From positions 42,046,714-42,110,713 of the forward strand of contig CM049320.1 in assembly GCA_026874595.1 (NCBI GenBank): a stretch of 64,000 nt of DNA, written 5' to 3'. The notes under the pieces were generated by a model, which was not told the origin of the DNA, ran no database searches, and was given only the letters and a program-made list of their open reading frames with translations. The stretch comes from Sipunculus nudus. Its lineage: Eukaryota > Annelida > Sipuncula > Golfingiida > Sipunculidae. Below, one piece after another: positions 35,011 to 49,899 of the stretch. Each line of letters opens with the position of its first letter. The first letter of the stretch is position 1. Position numbers and translations under genes: made by a program.

Positions 35011-37104
35011 ATATCCAGTGGCGGATCAAGAGGGGAAGCTATCGGGGCTGAAGCCCCCCTCCCCCCCCCCCCCCCCCCCTTCCAGGAGCGAAACATTGTT
35101 ATCATTTCTTATCAGAGAAGATTTTCTTAACATTATTTCAGTTGCCGTCATACAAATATCGCCCTTTCAACAAAAAACAAAAGTTGTAAAACTCAAGGAA
35201 TCGTTCGGAGAAAAGCATGTCTACACAAGGATCAGGCATCTTGTTATTCCCCCGCCGTTAAGTGAGAGGACTACTTAAATGGTCCTTTCGTCCGTCTGTC
35301 CTTCCATCTGTCCGACCCGCACCATCACTGATGCCACACTCTCAAGGTTAGCATATGGCCGGGCACCATTGTGGCCCTAGGTCCTTATGTATTTTAAAAT
35401 AATTAGTTGGGCATTCTCCAACATTGGTTACAGACGTTTAAAAATTCGAATTACAGGATCTATCAACCATGACTCACTCAACCATTTCTCATGCAATGCT
35501 CCAGCTGTCCTTGGGCACCTTGCTTGTGAACATGATAAGGCATTTAAATAGAAAGAAGCCTTTTTCAACTCTTTTTTCTCATAGAAATAAAAATCATTTA
35601 CTCTTTTACTCTTTTAAACAAAACGTCAATATATTATCATTCAAATAAAAAATAATAAACAATGTCTGAATATAGATACATCATAGCATTTAATTTTTAT
35701 GATCGGCAGTGGAAATTTACTGTTCCGTCATAAATAACATGTATGGGGGACTTGGATTTGGCTGTATATATCAGTTGGAATTCTCAATGGGGAACCTGTT
35801 TGGAAATTATTTGTCCTTGTCGCTCTTTAAAAGAAAAAGGTGTAAAACGGTACAAGACATTTTAGTAAACTGGCAATGATTAATACCTAAAGCATCGTTT
35901 TATGGAAGATTTATTATCGATTACAAATATATATGTAAACGATAATGCATAAATATGCGAACGAAAGAAATGCATTTTATACTTCGGACGTATATATAAA
36001 CGAGATCTGACGTTTGAACGTATAAAAGCAAGTTATAGATTAAAGAAGCAACTGCATACATGGAAAAGAAATTTAAGCTTTACCAGTTATTCAAAATAAA
36101 CGCTGATGCGTAATATCTTAAAAGTAGAGAATAATGTTCAGTCATGAGTTATTTGTTAGCCTTTTTAATGATGTTTAATGTACTTAAATGTTTATATGTA
36201 GATGTGTCTTTATGACTGATCAATTATTTGAGATTAAATAATGAATGAAATGTTCACATCGTTTGGCACTTGTGCTCATTTCTCATGTCCATCTCTATAC
36301 GATATAACTTTAAAAAAGAGTATTTATATACCCAAGTCTTATTTTTATTTATAAATCGGTTAATAGAAAAAATAATATCCAGATCATTTATTCTTTTGCT
36401 ATGAATTTCATATTCTTACTGCTTGCTCCAGAGAAATCTTTATTTGCTGAGTAAATTAATCCTCTGCCAAGCAAGATTTATCACGTAATTATCGACGTTG
36501 GTTGATTCCTCTGTTAGCATCTGTACTCAACAGTTATGACGGACTTATGAGGAGACCGAGAAAAAAAAAACAATCCAAAATAATTTAAAGTTTACCTTGA
36601 TCACAATAATATTTTTTATTTAAAAGAGGCTTAACTGTTGTGAAAAAAGGCGATAAACAGATTTTGGTTTTCTTGAGTTGAATATAAATTTCCGAAAGAG
36701 AAGAGAAGACCGGTTATACAAAATCGAGTTGATGAACTTGCCACACATTCCTCATGATTAGATATAATTATCGCGCTACATAATGTAAATTAAAACAATA
36801 CATATAATATGAATTGTCTGACAAAGTGTGCATTTACGTTTGTCTCAACTTTGAATTGTTCATCAACTTCATGAGTTTCCAGTTGGAAACTGTGTCTCGG
36901 GAAAATATAATAAATTGCACATCTGTACCCATTAACAACAATTTAAAAATTTACATATTGTCAGATCGTATATGAAGTGAAAAATGCAAAAGGTATATTT
37001 AATATTTATAGCCGTTGAGTCATCTTTTGTTAGTTTCTAGTCTTCAAATTATTTATATTGGATTGAAACTATACTACTACATGTTTACAAGAGATTGAAT
37101 GTGG

Positions 37105-37536
37105 TGTTACGACCCATAATGTAATAACCGGCCCATAATGTAATAACGGCCCATATTGCAATAAAAACGACCCATAATGTAATAATGGCCCATCATGTAA
37201 TAAAAACGGCCCATATTGTAATAACCATACCCTGCCCATATTGTAATAAAATCGCATGTGGGTAAAACGGCCCATATTGTAACAAAATCGCAGGTATGTA
37301 AAACGGCCAATAATTTTATAATTCAAATTTCATGCAAATTAACTAAGACAATTCAAATATTGACTTCTCGTGACACGAATGTGTAAGTGAACATACAAGT
37401 ATGAAAAACCACTGGATTACATAATGACTATCTGTTTAAAACGGTGACCAAGCTAATATGAGCGACATATGGCTTTGATTCATGTTTATCCTTTTGTTGA
37501 ATCAGTGTTTAAATAGGATGATAAAGTATTTAAACA

Positions 37537-37600
<64 letters not shown>

Positions 37601-38139
37601 CTGCAATATTTTGGCTTCTGAATAAAACCCAACAAAACAGGTATTGAATGAATTTTGGTTTGCTGAAAAAACCTTAATATTTCTTCTCGGTACATTTCTA
37701 GGATTTATTTAAGCGCCTGGGTCCATTAAAGCTAATACACTTGTGTGTGTGTGTATATATATATATCGCCAAAATGTAAATATTTTGTCAATTTTAACAG
37801 ATAAAATGTACAAAACTCATTATCAATACATTTTAATGTATTTTAATTCTTTTTTAAAATATAAATTAAACTTTAAATTTCAGTGCGCTTTGCTCAAAGT
37901 ATCATAGAGAATATTTTATATGATCTCTTGAAACCTCCCGAGATATTGTCTTAGGTCAATATGTATAACACGTCGCATAGATTAAGAGCTTTCAGCACAT
38001 GTATTTGAAGTTAAAACCTGGATGCGTCAATCGTGCGATTCATGAGTGACTCTTATACAATTTAGTTTTTAAAAAAAAAGAACATTACCACCAAACAACA
38101 AAACAACAAATGAAAATGCCGCTTTCTGTGTTTTAGAGG

Positions 38140-38203
<64 letters not shown>

Positions 38204-39083
38204 TGGTATTAGATTAAGTGAAATTCCGAAAGGACGGCGAGTACTGGATGCGACCGGGGCCCAGCCGAGGAGCGGTGAGGATTTTCATGGTCGGCCTCCA
38301 TTCAGAGTGGGCGCTCTGCATAATCGGAAGGCTGTGCCCCACAAACAGTATCACGTTTGTATCACAAAAAGGAATGCAAATTGGCGAGTTCTTCCATGTT
38401 ATGACTCAGTAATGGGGATGATTTCACACCCAAGCCTCTCTCAGCCTTCTTCACCCTACCCGCCACCCCAGCCAACCCCCACCCCTCACGGTAAAACACC
38501 CCCCCCCGGTTACCCGCAAATGATCCGTAATAGTAAATGCGTGGAAAAAGTGAAGACTTTACCTCACCTATACTGTAATCAGCATGGTGGGGGCTAAAAT
38601 GGGCAAAAAGGCCAATATTGTAAAAAAATGCAGTTTAGAAGATTATGATTAAATTCGTGTCAAATTTACGTAGCATAAATGTTGACTGTTTCACTTGATT
38701 TCCATTATGACTGCATCTCTTATACCAATGAGGAACCAAAATGGCTATCATTTCAGAAGGTATTCTCAAACGACATATCGCCTTTTAGATTTGGGATTCA
38801 TTCTTGAGCTTAAACATATGTTATTACAATATGGGCCATTTTTCCCACTTCTAGTTTTATTACAATATGGGTAGGGTATGATTATTACATTATGGGTCGT
38901 TTTTATTACAATATGGGCTGTTATAACAATATGGGCCGTTTTTTTATTACATTATGGGTCGTTATTACAGTATGGGCCAGTTTTATTACAATATGGGCAG
39001 GGTATGATTATTACATTATGGGTCGTTTTTATTACAATATGGGCCGTTATTATGGGCCGGTTATTACATTATGGGTCGTAACA
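37105..39083. mobile_element. Foldback-like element with long, internally repetitive inverted ends
   Basis: The left arm (37105-37315) and right arm (38817-39083) are inverted copies made of many 17-25 bp subunits, variants of ATTACAATATGGGCCGTTTT and ATTACATTATGGGTCG. The outermost 33 bp are perfect inverted repeats, and further pairing follows after an 8 bp indel. The middle has two long TA runs (37540-37597, 38141-38201) and no credible ORF. This architecture matches foldback or long-TIR non-autonomous DNA transposons. Confidence 0.8.
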
Positions 39084-39312
39084 TGTTGTACTGGCCATCT
39101 AATACCTCTTTCTCACATCCATCAATAACAGTTAATCTTTTTGTAAAATCACTATTCTGAAGTCTAAGAAAAAAAAGGGCAGATTTTCGGGGTTTTTTTT
39201 AAAAAGGCAAAGAATTATTTTTTATAGGTATAAAATGACTTAAATTCAAATAACGTATATATCTAGCGATTCACCCATTATAATCTTTTGAACATCAGAA
39301 GTTTACACTGCA

Positions 39313-39314
39313 AT

Positions 39315-39382
<68 letters not shown>
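39313..39382 (+). repeat. (CA)n(TA)n compound microsatellite
   Basis: A CA run merges into a TA run about 50 bp inside the right terminus of the 35016-39433 element. Confidence 0.85.
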
Positions 39383-39385
<3 letters not shown>

Positions 39386-39559
39386 TATGCAAAGTCTAGC
39401 CTCCCCACTTGAAAAATCTTGGATCCGCCCCTGATATCACCGTATGTCTTCTTTTCCTTCGTGAGTTGCACGTTTGGTGTGACGTTATCATTCCTGCAGA
39501 ATAAGTTATTAAATACAGAACTTGCTAGAGGGAAATTATGAATACGCGGGGTAGAGAAT

Positions 39560-39612
39560 ACAGCCCTGTGGTAAAGGCGTTGAACTTCTCTAAGTTTCCG
39601 GTTCGATGTCTC
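39560..39612 (+). ncRNA. Possible tRNA-derived SINE head
   Basis: TGTGGTAAAGG (box A-like, 39568-39578) and GGTTCGATGTC (box B-like, 39600-39610) are 21 bp apart. It does not fold into a good tRNA, so it would be a decayed SINE promoter at most. Confidence 0.25.
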
Positions 39613-39638
39613 ATCGAAAAAAAAGTTAAGGTCGTAAG

Positions 39639-41261
<1,623 letters not shown>

Positions 41262-41274
41262 GGCGGGAACGTGG

Positions 41275-42947
41275 ACGACGCTGATCTCCGAGTATGACCT
41301 GAATAAGCCCCTTTCGTTATGATTACTTATTATCTGTTTCTGTCTATAATACATTAAATCAATAATCATTAATCATGCTATCCATTCAGCGAACAGAAGG
41401 GATACAGACAAGGTTCCACGGTTCAGACAAACAATGAGTTCGACTCTAGGTTTATATATACATCGTCAAAATACTGCACTGAAACACCGTATCATACTTA
41501 TTGGCATTATTTGTTTCTGAATTAACCGGTAGATGGATATTATGCATTTCAGGTAGAATACCGGGGGTTGTGCTTCTCGAGCATTTCTCTGTAATATGCT
41601 GAAAATTCCACAATGCTTTTACATCTACAAAACTAGAAAACAGCATTCTATGAAATGCAAGCTTCCACCATGCTACCAAAAATGTTTTTGCATTCACTTA
41701 TTCGGCCCACATTTCCAGGTCCCTTCGTTAATAAGTGACTATACATTTGTGAATATTTCTTATGACGTTCCTGATACGGATTATGTACCAGAACCACATC
41801 ACAATTTAATCGATCTTTCATTGGCCCATTCCCGAAACGCCCTGAATATTTCATAAGATTCCGTTCAAGATTACGTGAATTATCTTGTGAACAAATACAC
41901 ACTAAAACGCACACACACACGCACGGGGATGAACGCATACTGTCCTGGCAATAACTGTAAAACCTTAAACCTGAATGATTACACCACCTATCATCACTGT
42001 GGAAACATACTTCTTTTTAACAACATGCAGTTTGCATTGCGATCAGAATCCTTGACGGATAAAAGTCTTACGACATATTTGTAACACACTTTTTATTTCA
42101 AATACGGCAATAACTTTAGTATTAGGTAATGCAGTCAGTATAATATTAGATAGCCAAGGAATATTTATTGTATATTAGCCGATATACCCAGTAAAAAAGG
42201 GGTTTTACGCCTTGGGGGGGGGGGGGGCAGTGTAGGAATGAAATAAGGAATTCCGTGTAATGAGAGGAGATTTCATTTACGTTATACGAAGAGAATTATT
42301 GTAAACTGGTTGGTGGGTAAATCATCAATATCAGATCCAGAGGGATACAGATGTCCAGATTTTGTTTGATAGTAATGTATGAATAGCAACTGGAAAATAT
42401 CTAGTGTAGGTAGATTGAAGGAAAGCCATCGTTTGTAGATTTTTTAGGGATTTACGTAAACACGCGGTCCTTATCATAGTCATTATTTCGATCTTTGCCG
42501 AAATCAGTTGGGCTGTGTCCGGTGATAGCATATACATGTAATTTAGAAACCACTCAAAAATCACTCCAAATGATGTGTTCATTAAAATGATTTATCTTCA
42601 TATCGGTGAAGTAACTGCGGGAACCAGTAGGGGATCCAGATGTCCCCTGCATATAGAGAACATTTTAAGTATGCAAAGTAATGAAGGAAATTTGAAACTT
42701 TTTTCACAAAAATATGAGGAAGTTCTGTTCTCTTAAATTTCTTTGCATAACGTATTCTTTATGTGTGGCGTGCTAAAATATTTCTAGTTCTCGTTGATTT
42801 GGATATTAACTTGAAAGTCCAAACATTGAATAATATATAATATGTTGATATCTATATGGTGAAAACGCCCACCTACGTTTATAACTTGCAAAATATCATA
42901 CTTTAAATGCAATCCTTGTGGTAGTTAATTGTTATAATATAATTTAT

Positions 42948-42990
<43 letters not shown>

Positions 42991-44065
42991 TATTATTATT
43001 ATAATAAAATATATGTTATATATATTTCAGAAATGAAAATGCTAAACGGCTTACATAAATGTCATGCCTTTATACATGTCAGCAATTTAATGTGGGCGTC
43101 CATCATGTTATCGGCAGGATCAGTCACTGTCTTGTTAAGCCGGTTCCCCCATATCTGGACAAAGTGTAAACAATGTCCGCAAAACGTCCTAGTTATTCAC
43201 GAGATTCATAATAACCATTGATGGAATACACATCATGACGTCCCGTGTTAGAGTTTTTACCTATACTTACACTAACCATGAAACCGGCCTTTTAAAATAA
43301 AATGATGGGGCCTGCGAGTCATGACACCATTCATAACTGGGCAGCCGCTTAAAGGGTCGAATCAAAATATTGACGGAGTGGTATTATTTCAAATGAAAAC
43401 TAAAAAAGTTGCGTTTTACTCTCACCACGATTAAATGTATAATGAAAAACTAAGTTTAATGGTCCCAAATACCTCTCACTTGAGTAGGACCAGTTTATCG
43501 TGAGCTAGTTCAAACAGCTGCCATGGCGCTATCCAAGACTTATTATCAAGGGCGTTTTTTATGTGATATTTGAGTATTTATATGGAAGAAAGCCTAAACT
43601 AAAAACCGATCACAATCTCATGGGTAGTTCTGTCACACCAACAACTTCTACAGCAGTTAAATAACGACATTTGGGTGGTAATTTACCGCTACCTAAACAC
43701 CCATCCACCAAAAATGTTTCGTTCTGTGCATATATTTAGGGTTCTTTAGTTATGTTCTCGATACATGTTCATGTCACAAATCATGCAGTAAAACCATTTC
43801 ACGTCCGCCGGTATATGTTCAAACATATACGTTCAAACATCATAGACATGTACTTTGATGTTCCTCTGAAATATTTATTTGATTATATACATTAATCCCT
43901 TGGCGGGTATGCAGGGTGACCGTTTCTGCGCGGCCTGGAATATTTGCTGTCCCGTGGGATATAAATGTTTGATTAATGTCACGGCTTTTCCGGCCAGCAT
44001 ATTCCACTTGGCTTTATTTTATTAGCATCGTTAATGCTATACAAGTTATTGTTATACTGCGGATC
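41275..44065 (+). repeat. Repeat family A, copy A2
   Basis: Starts ACGACGCTGATCTCCGAG, as A1 does, and ends TGCGGATC. More compact than A1: it lacks the three A1-specific inserts and has its own (TAA)n run at 42955-43000 and a G14 tract at 42214-42227. It lies between B1 and B2, so B-A-B looks like a partial tandem duplication. Confidence 0.85.
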
Positions 44066-44070
44066 TTAAC

Positions 44071-44372
44071 AGAACTTAGGCCATTCACTCTGACATTTGA
44101 ATTATGAAAAGTGAAACTTCTCGTCTAGATCTCGATACCGTGTGTTCTCGAATCAACCTTGGGGTCTTCTTGGCTTTTTTTTGTGCGTGGCTGGATGTGG
44201 TATCTAAAACAACCTCCAAAAACAACGCTTCTATTTCTCCCTAAAATATTTGCAGGCCAAATACCTGGAAACTTATTTTTCGTTGGGAGGCGATGTGGAC
44301 ACCGGCTTGCTGGAGTCAACGTCATCGGCTTGAGCCACGACTCAACTTTTTCGTATCGTTTCGTAAATCTGT

Positions 44373-44426
<54 letters not shown>

Positions 44427-46608
44427 CATATACATACATTGGAAAGTTCATTCATTGTAGCACATTTTGGCACTCGTTCAAATCAAGCAAAAGGACATAA
44501 TTTAAAATCAAATACCTATTGTAGCTGTCAAGTTTTTTTTTAAATATGACCGGATAGTCAGTTGTTAAGTCTTCCCCAATGTCAATACCAGAAAGATAAG
44601 TAAATATGAAGACGCAAATGACCAAAATGGGCGGAGAACTCCGGGGATGTGCTGTGTACACGCTCTGTTGAAATTCGGGCTTGCACAAGTTACTTGCAGA
44701 TGTTTCCGGTCGACAAAATTAAACTGGCCAACAAGAACAAATAGGCAGATGGGAGGCCGACTTAAAGATGAAAAATTAACATATTTTCACCTGCCTTTTG
44801 CAAGTTAAGCAAAATGGAGACATTTCCACCACACTTAATCTGTTTCGCTGAACTAAATATCATCACACTGTAATCATAGTGTGTCGGTTCACCACGTAAA
44901 TACACGGCCAAATTACTTGTATTTATATCAATGTTACACAGTCTGAATTATCCTTGTCAAAGTTGCCCGTTATATTTTTACCATTTCCTAGTGTAAATAT
45001 TATTTTTACATTTTTTTTTAATATTTGTAACAATGACAAAAAGGGGGGCAATGCCGTAAAAGCAATCTACAGATGTACCAAATGCGAGTGTCCGTGGAGC
45101 ATCGTAATAGCTGTTTAAATGGTGCTGAAATATCTGAATCGACTGTGGCTTATGTTACAGGATCTGTGAATGACTCGAGTGTCGTCGTTTAGAATGATAT
45201 GTTTGGAACCAGATACTCCGAAGGAGCTCTCCAGTTTCATGTTTACGGTAAGCTTTGAGTAGCACGTTTTGAGAGAAAAGACAGAGAAAATGGAGCCGTA
45301 CCTGACCGGCGGCGATAAGGGCGTAAGTTAAATTATCAGTTCATGAAATAACAAGATTTTTTGACAATTCTTTCAGTATGTTTTATACTGTAGAGTCTGA
45401 AGGGCATGTTGAGCATGTTGAGCAAATCATTTTGCAGGAGCTTATCCTGAAAGAACTTCAGCCTAAATGCTTCTGAATGATTCCATGAAAATTGCATATT
45501 GTACCTCATTTTTAAAATACTAGTCCCTTCATCCGAAACAAGCCACCATTTTCGGCAAAAAAATCATAATCTTTCCTTTCTCTGAAAGATTTTTGGAAAT
45601 GTGGTCGCCAATCAGCTTCAATCAACGATCAACAAACTAATCGATGCTAAGCAATTACACCACAAACAATACCAAACATCCTCACTTTATGTCCAGAATA
45701 TTCTTTTTTGTGCACTTGGTGATCAGATATGAAATATACTCTTTCTGTCTGCCATCATGGCTACCACTGACCGCAAAGATTCACACAGTCGAATTTTGGT
45801 ATTAACGGAACGGTTCTATAGAACAGTTTTCACCTTATATTTCAACGTCTGTCACAGTCTTCCACAGTACAACACATATTGATAATACAAGCACCAAGTG
45901 AAACGCCTATGATCTTATCTTCAGGGTGCCCTATATGGCCTTGGGAGTCATAATTGTATCATATAAGTTTTACAAGTCGTAATTAATGGGTTAATACGAA
46001 GCTCTGCGTAACTGCCATAATGTCTTGGTAATTTAAATGTCCTCGAGTTAAATAAGGATAAAACTCACGTACTGTTTGATAGTTGAAAAACACTACATTA
46101 CATTTTCGTTCGTTATTTCGGTGTTTTAACCAGATCTTAGTATGGTATTTCGTTATTTTCTTTGATGTCACTTTTGTCTTTAGACTTAAATGTTAATTAT
46201 AAAAGCGCATATTACTTATCTACATTGCAACTATATGGCATTACCTTTCATCTCTTCATCAAGCGGCAATAACGTCACATCTGGGCAGGCGCAGTTTATT
46301 ATTTTCTGTTATAGCTATTATGTATTTTAGATAAATTGGAGTTTCGTAAATATAGGCGCAGCCGACTTATTTATATGATTAAAGGGATTAAATAATATGA
46401 ATATTTATCAATGAACTGGATTAAGAGGAGTTTAATATAACAAACGTTTACTTAATACATCAGCTGTACACAGGATACCCTGTACACGTCACACAGTAAG
46501 CGTCATAACGAACATGACGTAGACATGCGCCTTGCGAATCACCAGCAGCAGTTACACCAGCATCTCCTCCGCTTCGGCGCTTTACATAGCCGCACATTCA
46601 CCTGAAAT
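44071..46608 (+). repeat. Repeat family B, copy B2
   Basis: Second full-length B copy. At the position of the B1 TA tract it has a (CA)n tract (44376-44419) and then a short TATATA. It carries a 0.9 kb segment (44957-45880) missing from B1. Confidence 0.85.
44376..44419 (+). repeat. (CA)n microsatellite inside B2
   Basis: Occupies the position held by (TA)n in B1 and in the fragment inside A1. The flanking sequence is the same in all three. Confidence 0.9.
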
Positions 46609-46609
46609 C

Positions 46610-49600
46610 ATTTGATGGCAAGAACACGGACGGATGTCAAGAGATCGTCGGCTCCCACAATGGAAAGGGCCTGCATGCCCAGTGCGCTTGTGCTTCCATC
46701 TTGTGATACGATGCAGGGTTGTATCAGCCCTGGCTATAGCAGTTTTTAATTGTGTCATAAACAGGTAAACCATAACGTACAAACCAGCAGTGCGAGCGAG
46801 TTTAGCGTTCAGTGCTGAAAGCTCATTTAAGTTTATGCAGGTAGTTCGCGGAAGAAGTGCTACTTCGGAAATATACCATCTGATCAGCGTGCCATTTTTC
46901 TATAATCTACCTGGGTCCATTAATACTCAACCACTCATGGTATATTAATTGCCAAAGAGACATAAATGGGACGTCTAAGGAAGGAAGGACAAAAGTGAAT
47001 GTCTCGAAGGTTATTCAGTGCAGTCTTTAGTCACGTGATGCAATGGGCACGTCCACGGCAAACAGACCAGTCTATATTAAAACGGATACCTACGGAGAGA
47101 TGATACGAGCTGCTAGGAGAAATCTCGCAGATTTAATTACATGGTCTGAATTTTGGCTGTGACAAACACTGAAGGTAAGCTGATATTCATCAAGTTCAAC
47201 CCCTTTAATATAACCTACAATCAAAGTTTTGAAAAAGTTTAATTTTAACTCATACATTATTTTTATAATTAACCCTTCATTTATTTTAGAGTGTGTTCTA
47301 TGCTGAATTTAGGTTAATCGTATAACCTTCTGGTGAGTTTGATGTGTCTGATTTACTTATACATTGTTTATTAGAGGCACAGGAATATATTTTGATAATT
47401 TATGATCATATGCAATACTCGATAACCTTTTTTTCTCTGTCTAACCATTTAATTAGATTCCCATTTTCCTGAAATTGTTGACGCGTGTCCTCTTTGTACA
47501 ATCTATAAGCAAACATTTAGTTTTATTATATTTGATCAAATTAACACAATTATATAGAATAACTCCACTCAATGTAACTGGATTTCTTGGTTTAAGTTAG
47601 GACCCTGACGTGTAGATGGTATTCACCGTTACTCTATGACAAAGAGACACAACTGGTGACCCTATTTTAAGGTTTCGGAGGAACGTGTATGAGAGATATT
47701 CAAATTCATGGAGGTGAATAAAAAGTTAAGAACGAAACTTAGTATATACTGAAATTTTTAGTATTTGTAGCAGTTTCCGCCGTACGCGCTTGTGCCCTCA
47801 CTTTTGGGGTCTAGCGCTGACAACAGTTCGGGGATACATCCACCAACGATTTAGACAGCACGATTGCAGCTAGAATAAGCAACCGTGTGATAAATTGGAC
47901 GTGTTATCCTCAAGCCTTAAATTTTCCGTTCTAAAGTGTACTTCACAATGGCAGCGGCTTGGCTGCCCCAAGGTACTTCTAGTACTGTTTGTACTAAAAA
48001 ACAGATGATTACATAGTAAACACGGAATGGGTAGGCACTCCACACAGATAAATGATTGGTACTTTTAAACTATGAGCTCTGGTTCATTCATCAATGAACT
48101 AACGATGCAGACATGGGGAGAAGTCCCATGAAGATACTTCACTTGTAATCTAATCCTTTACATCAATGTGACATAAAGAGTAGGTTTTTAAAGCCATTAT
48201 ATTAATGAAACCACATTGTTTTGTGGATTTCACCGTAGCTGATGCTTACTTAAAGGAAAAGATCCTGTTTGCTGGGTTCACGTTTTCCTATTATGTCAAA
48301 CGATGGCGTTATCAAGTATTATGCAGGACTATTCATCAGTGAAGCTGCGCGGGGAAATCAATAGCGAAAGGGTTAATTTGGAATTCAAGTTATCTGTCAA
48401 AGTGAGTAACGAAACATTTTCGTCATTCGTGGCAGGAATGTTTAATTATCAGGTGAGGGTACTTCATATAAGTCGTGTTTTAAATTTATTTAGTAAAGTG
48501 TACTGTCCATTTATATTCAAGTTCTCAAGCGTTATTGAAAGTGCAAAATAAATGACACCGCTATATTTTTTTTAGAAATGACAAAACATCAAATAATACT
48601 TAATAATTTCAGATAATGATTGATAATTTGAATTTTAGCAACGACATCCAAAGTCATGTCAATTTAATGAATCGCAATTTTAGACTACACGATAAATGGT
48701 ATTTAGTACCGGTATTCAAAATGATTTGAACAGATCATTGAATGCGTGTTCGTAAACACAACGCCGAAAATATAATTTTCCTAAGTTCATAGTTCAAATC
48801 GAATATTTAATCAACAACAGAGTGTTATTTACACTTCCACTGATATGATCTATCATCTAAATATGAATCAAAGGGAAAAGCGTAAGACAGCCGCTCTTGA
48901 TCTGAGATAAAGTCCGCCAAATAGCACGTTAGAAACCTAAATCAATGTAAAGTCACCTTTCGACAGCTACTGTACCCCCCATAATTATACCTGTATTAAG
49001 AGGCTTGCTAATTGTTTGTCTTTTGCTAATTCTTTAAATAATGATAAATTCTGTAGAAGAATAAACATGTAATAATTTCCTGTATTCAATGAAAAAGACA
49101 CAATAAAAGGTATCAAACAAAGTTAAGTGCTAGAAGTGCGCACCGTAAATGCAGCATCCAATTTTTACAGTTTACGCAATGCCCTGGTAAAACTGCTTTA
49201 GTTAACAGAAGTCTGATAGAGAAATAATCTTTGCTAAATTTGCACTGCAAATCATCACTAGATCCCTAAACACACAAAAATCTTATTCACATAAGTTTGA
49301 ATTCGATATATTGCCTAACATTAGTTAGGTTACATCATACTGTGTCGTCGCTTGTCATCTATAATTTTTTTTTAATTCACAACTTTGGCCATTTGTTCCA
49401 TAATCACTCTGAATCTAATATGATCTTGTTAAACAGAACACGCTTTTTTTTAATGTCAATAATGTTGATTTAACGCATACATAGTTGGATTATTTTAAGT
49501 TTGATTCGGATAATAATGGCGGGAGGAATGTCGTAAAACAGCGCAGACAGACCAGACGTCGTAAACTGAGCAGACGACAGTGTCTGTGTATTCATAATCA

Positions 49601-49800
49601 ATAAACAAGCGCATCAATCACGCAGGCCCGTGCCTCCTCGGTTCGTTAAACATTTGTCCTGTATCCTCTTGTTAACACTAAAACGGTTACCATTATTTAC
49701 GACATGCACGTTTTACGGCATCTCTGGAGCCGAACATGTCGTAAACAAAAGAAATGAATTAATAAATATGTAGTTTACTAGCACCTGTATCGGGTTCATC
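46610..49800. other. No recognised gene; one exon-like ORF
   Basis: AT-rich. The only notable frame starts at 48303 (listed separately). Confidence 0.45.
48303..48452 (+). CDS. Orphan candidate first exon
   Basis: ATG with A at -3 and G at +4 opens 50 codons starting MALSSIMQDYSSVKLRGEIN and ends at CAG|GTGAGG, a strong donor in phase 0. There is no domain, signal peptide or partner exon that I can find in the following 10 kb. It may be chance. Confidence 0.2.
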
Positions 49801-49801
49801 A

Positions 49802-49805
<4 letters not shown>

Positions 49806-49886
<81 letters not shown>

Positions 49887-49894
49887 AGAGAGAG
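49806..49894 (+). repeat. (TA)n(GA)n compound microsatellite
   Basis: A TA run of about 45 bp is followed by GA repeats. Confidence 0.9.
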
Positions 49895-49899
49895 TGAGA

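Larger units (their letters stand above)
35016..39433. mobile_element. Candidate 4.4 kb DNA element with CAG(T/G)GGCGGATC termini
   Basis: The left end CAGTGGCGGATCAAGA (35016) and the reverse complement of the right end, CAGGGGCGGATCCAAGA (ending 39433), match over about 16 bp. ATATC lies immediately outside both ends (35011-35015 and 39434-39438), as a 5 bp target duplication would. There is no transposase ORF inside. The interior holds a C19 tract, several TA microsatellites and the foldback element 37105-39083. Similar GGCGGATCC words occur elsewhere in the window (31638, 32508), so two unrelated fragments remain possible. Confidence 0.45.

Noticed and set aside
37069-37326. Repeat-rich small proteins on the minus strand (and 38878-39128 on the plus strand)
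   Set aside because: Translations of the subrepeats in the inverted arms of the foldback element.
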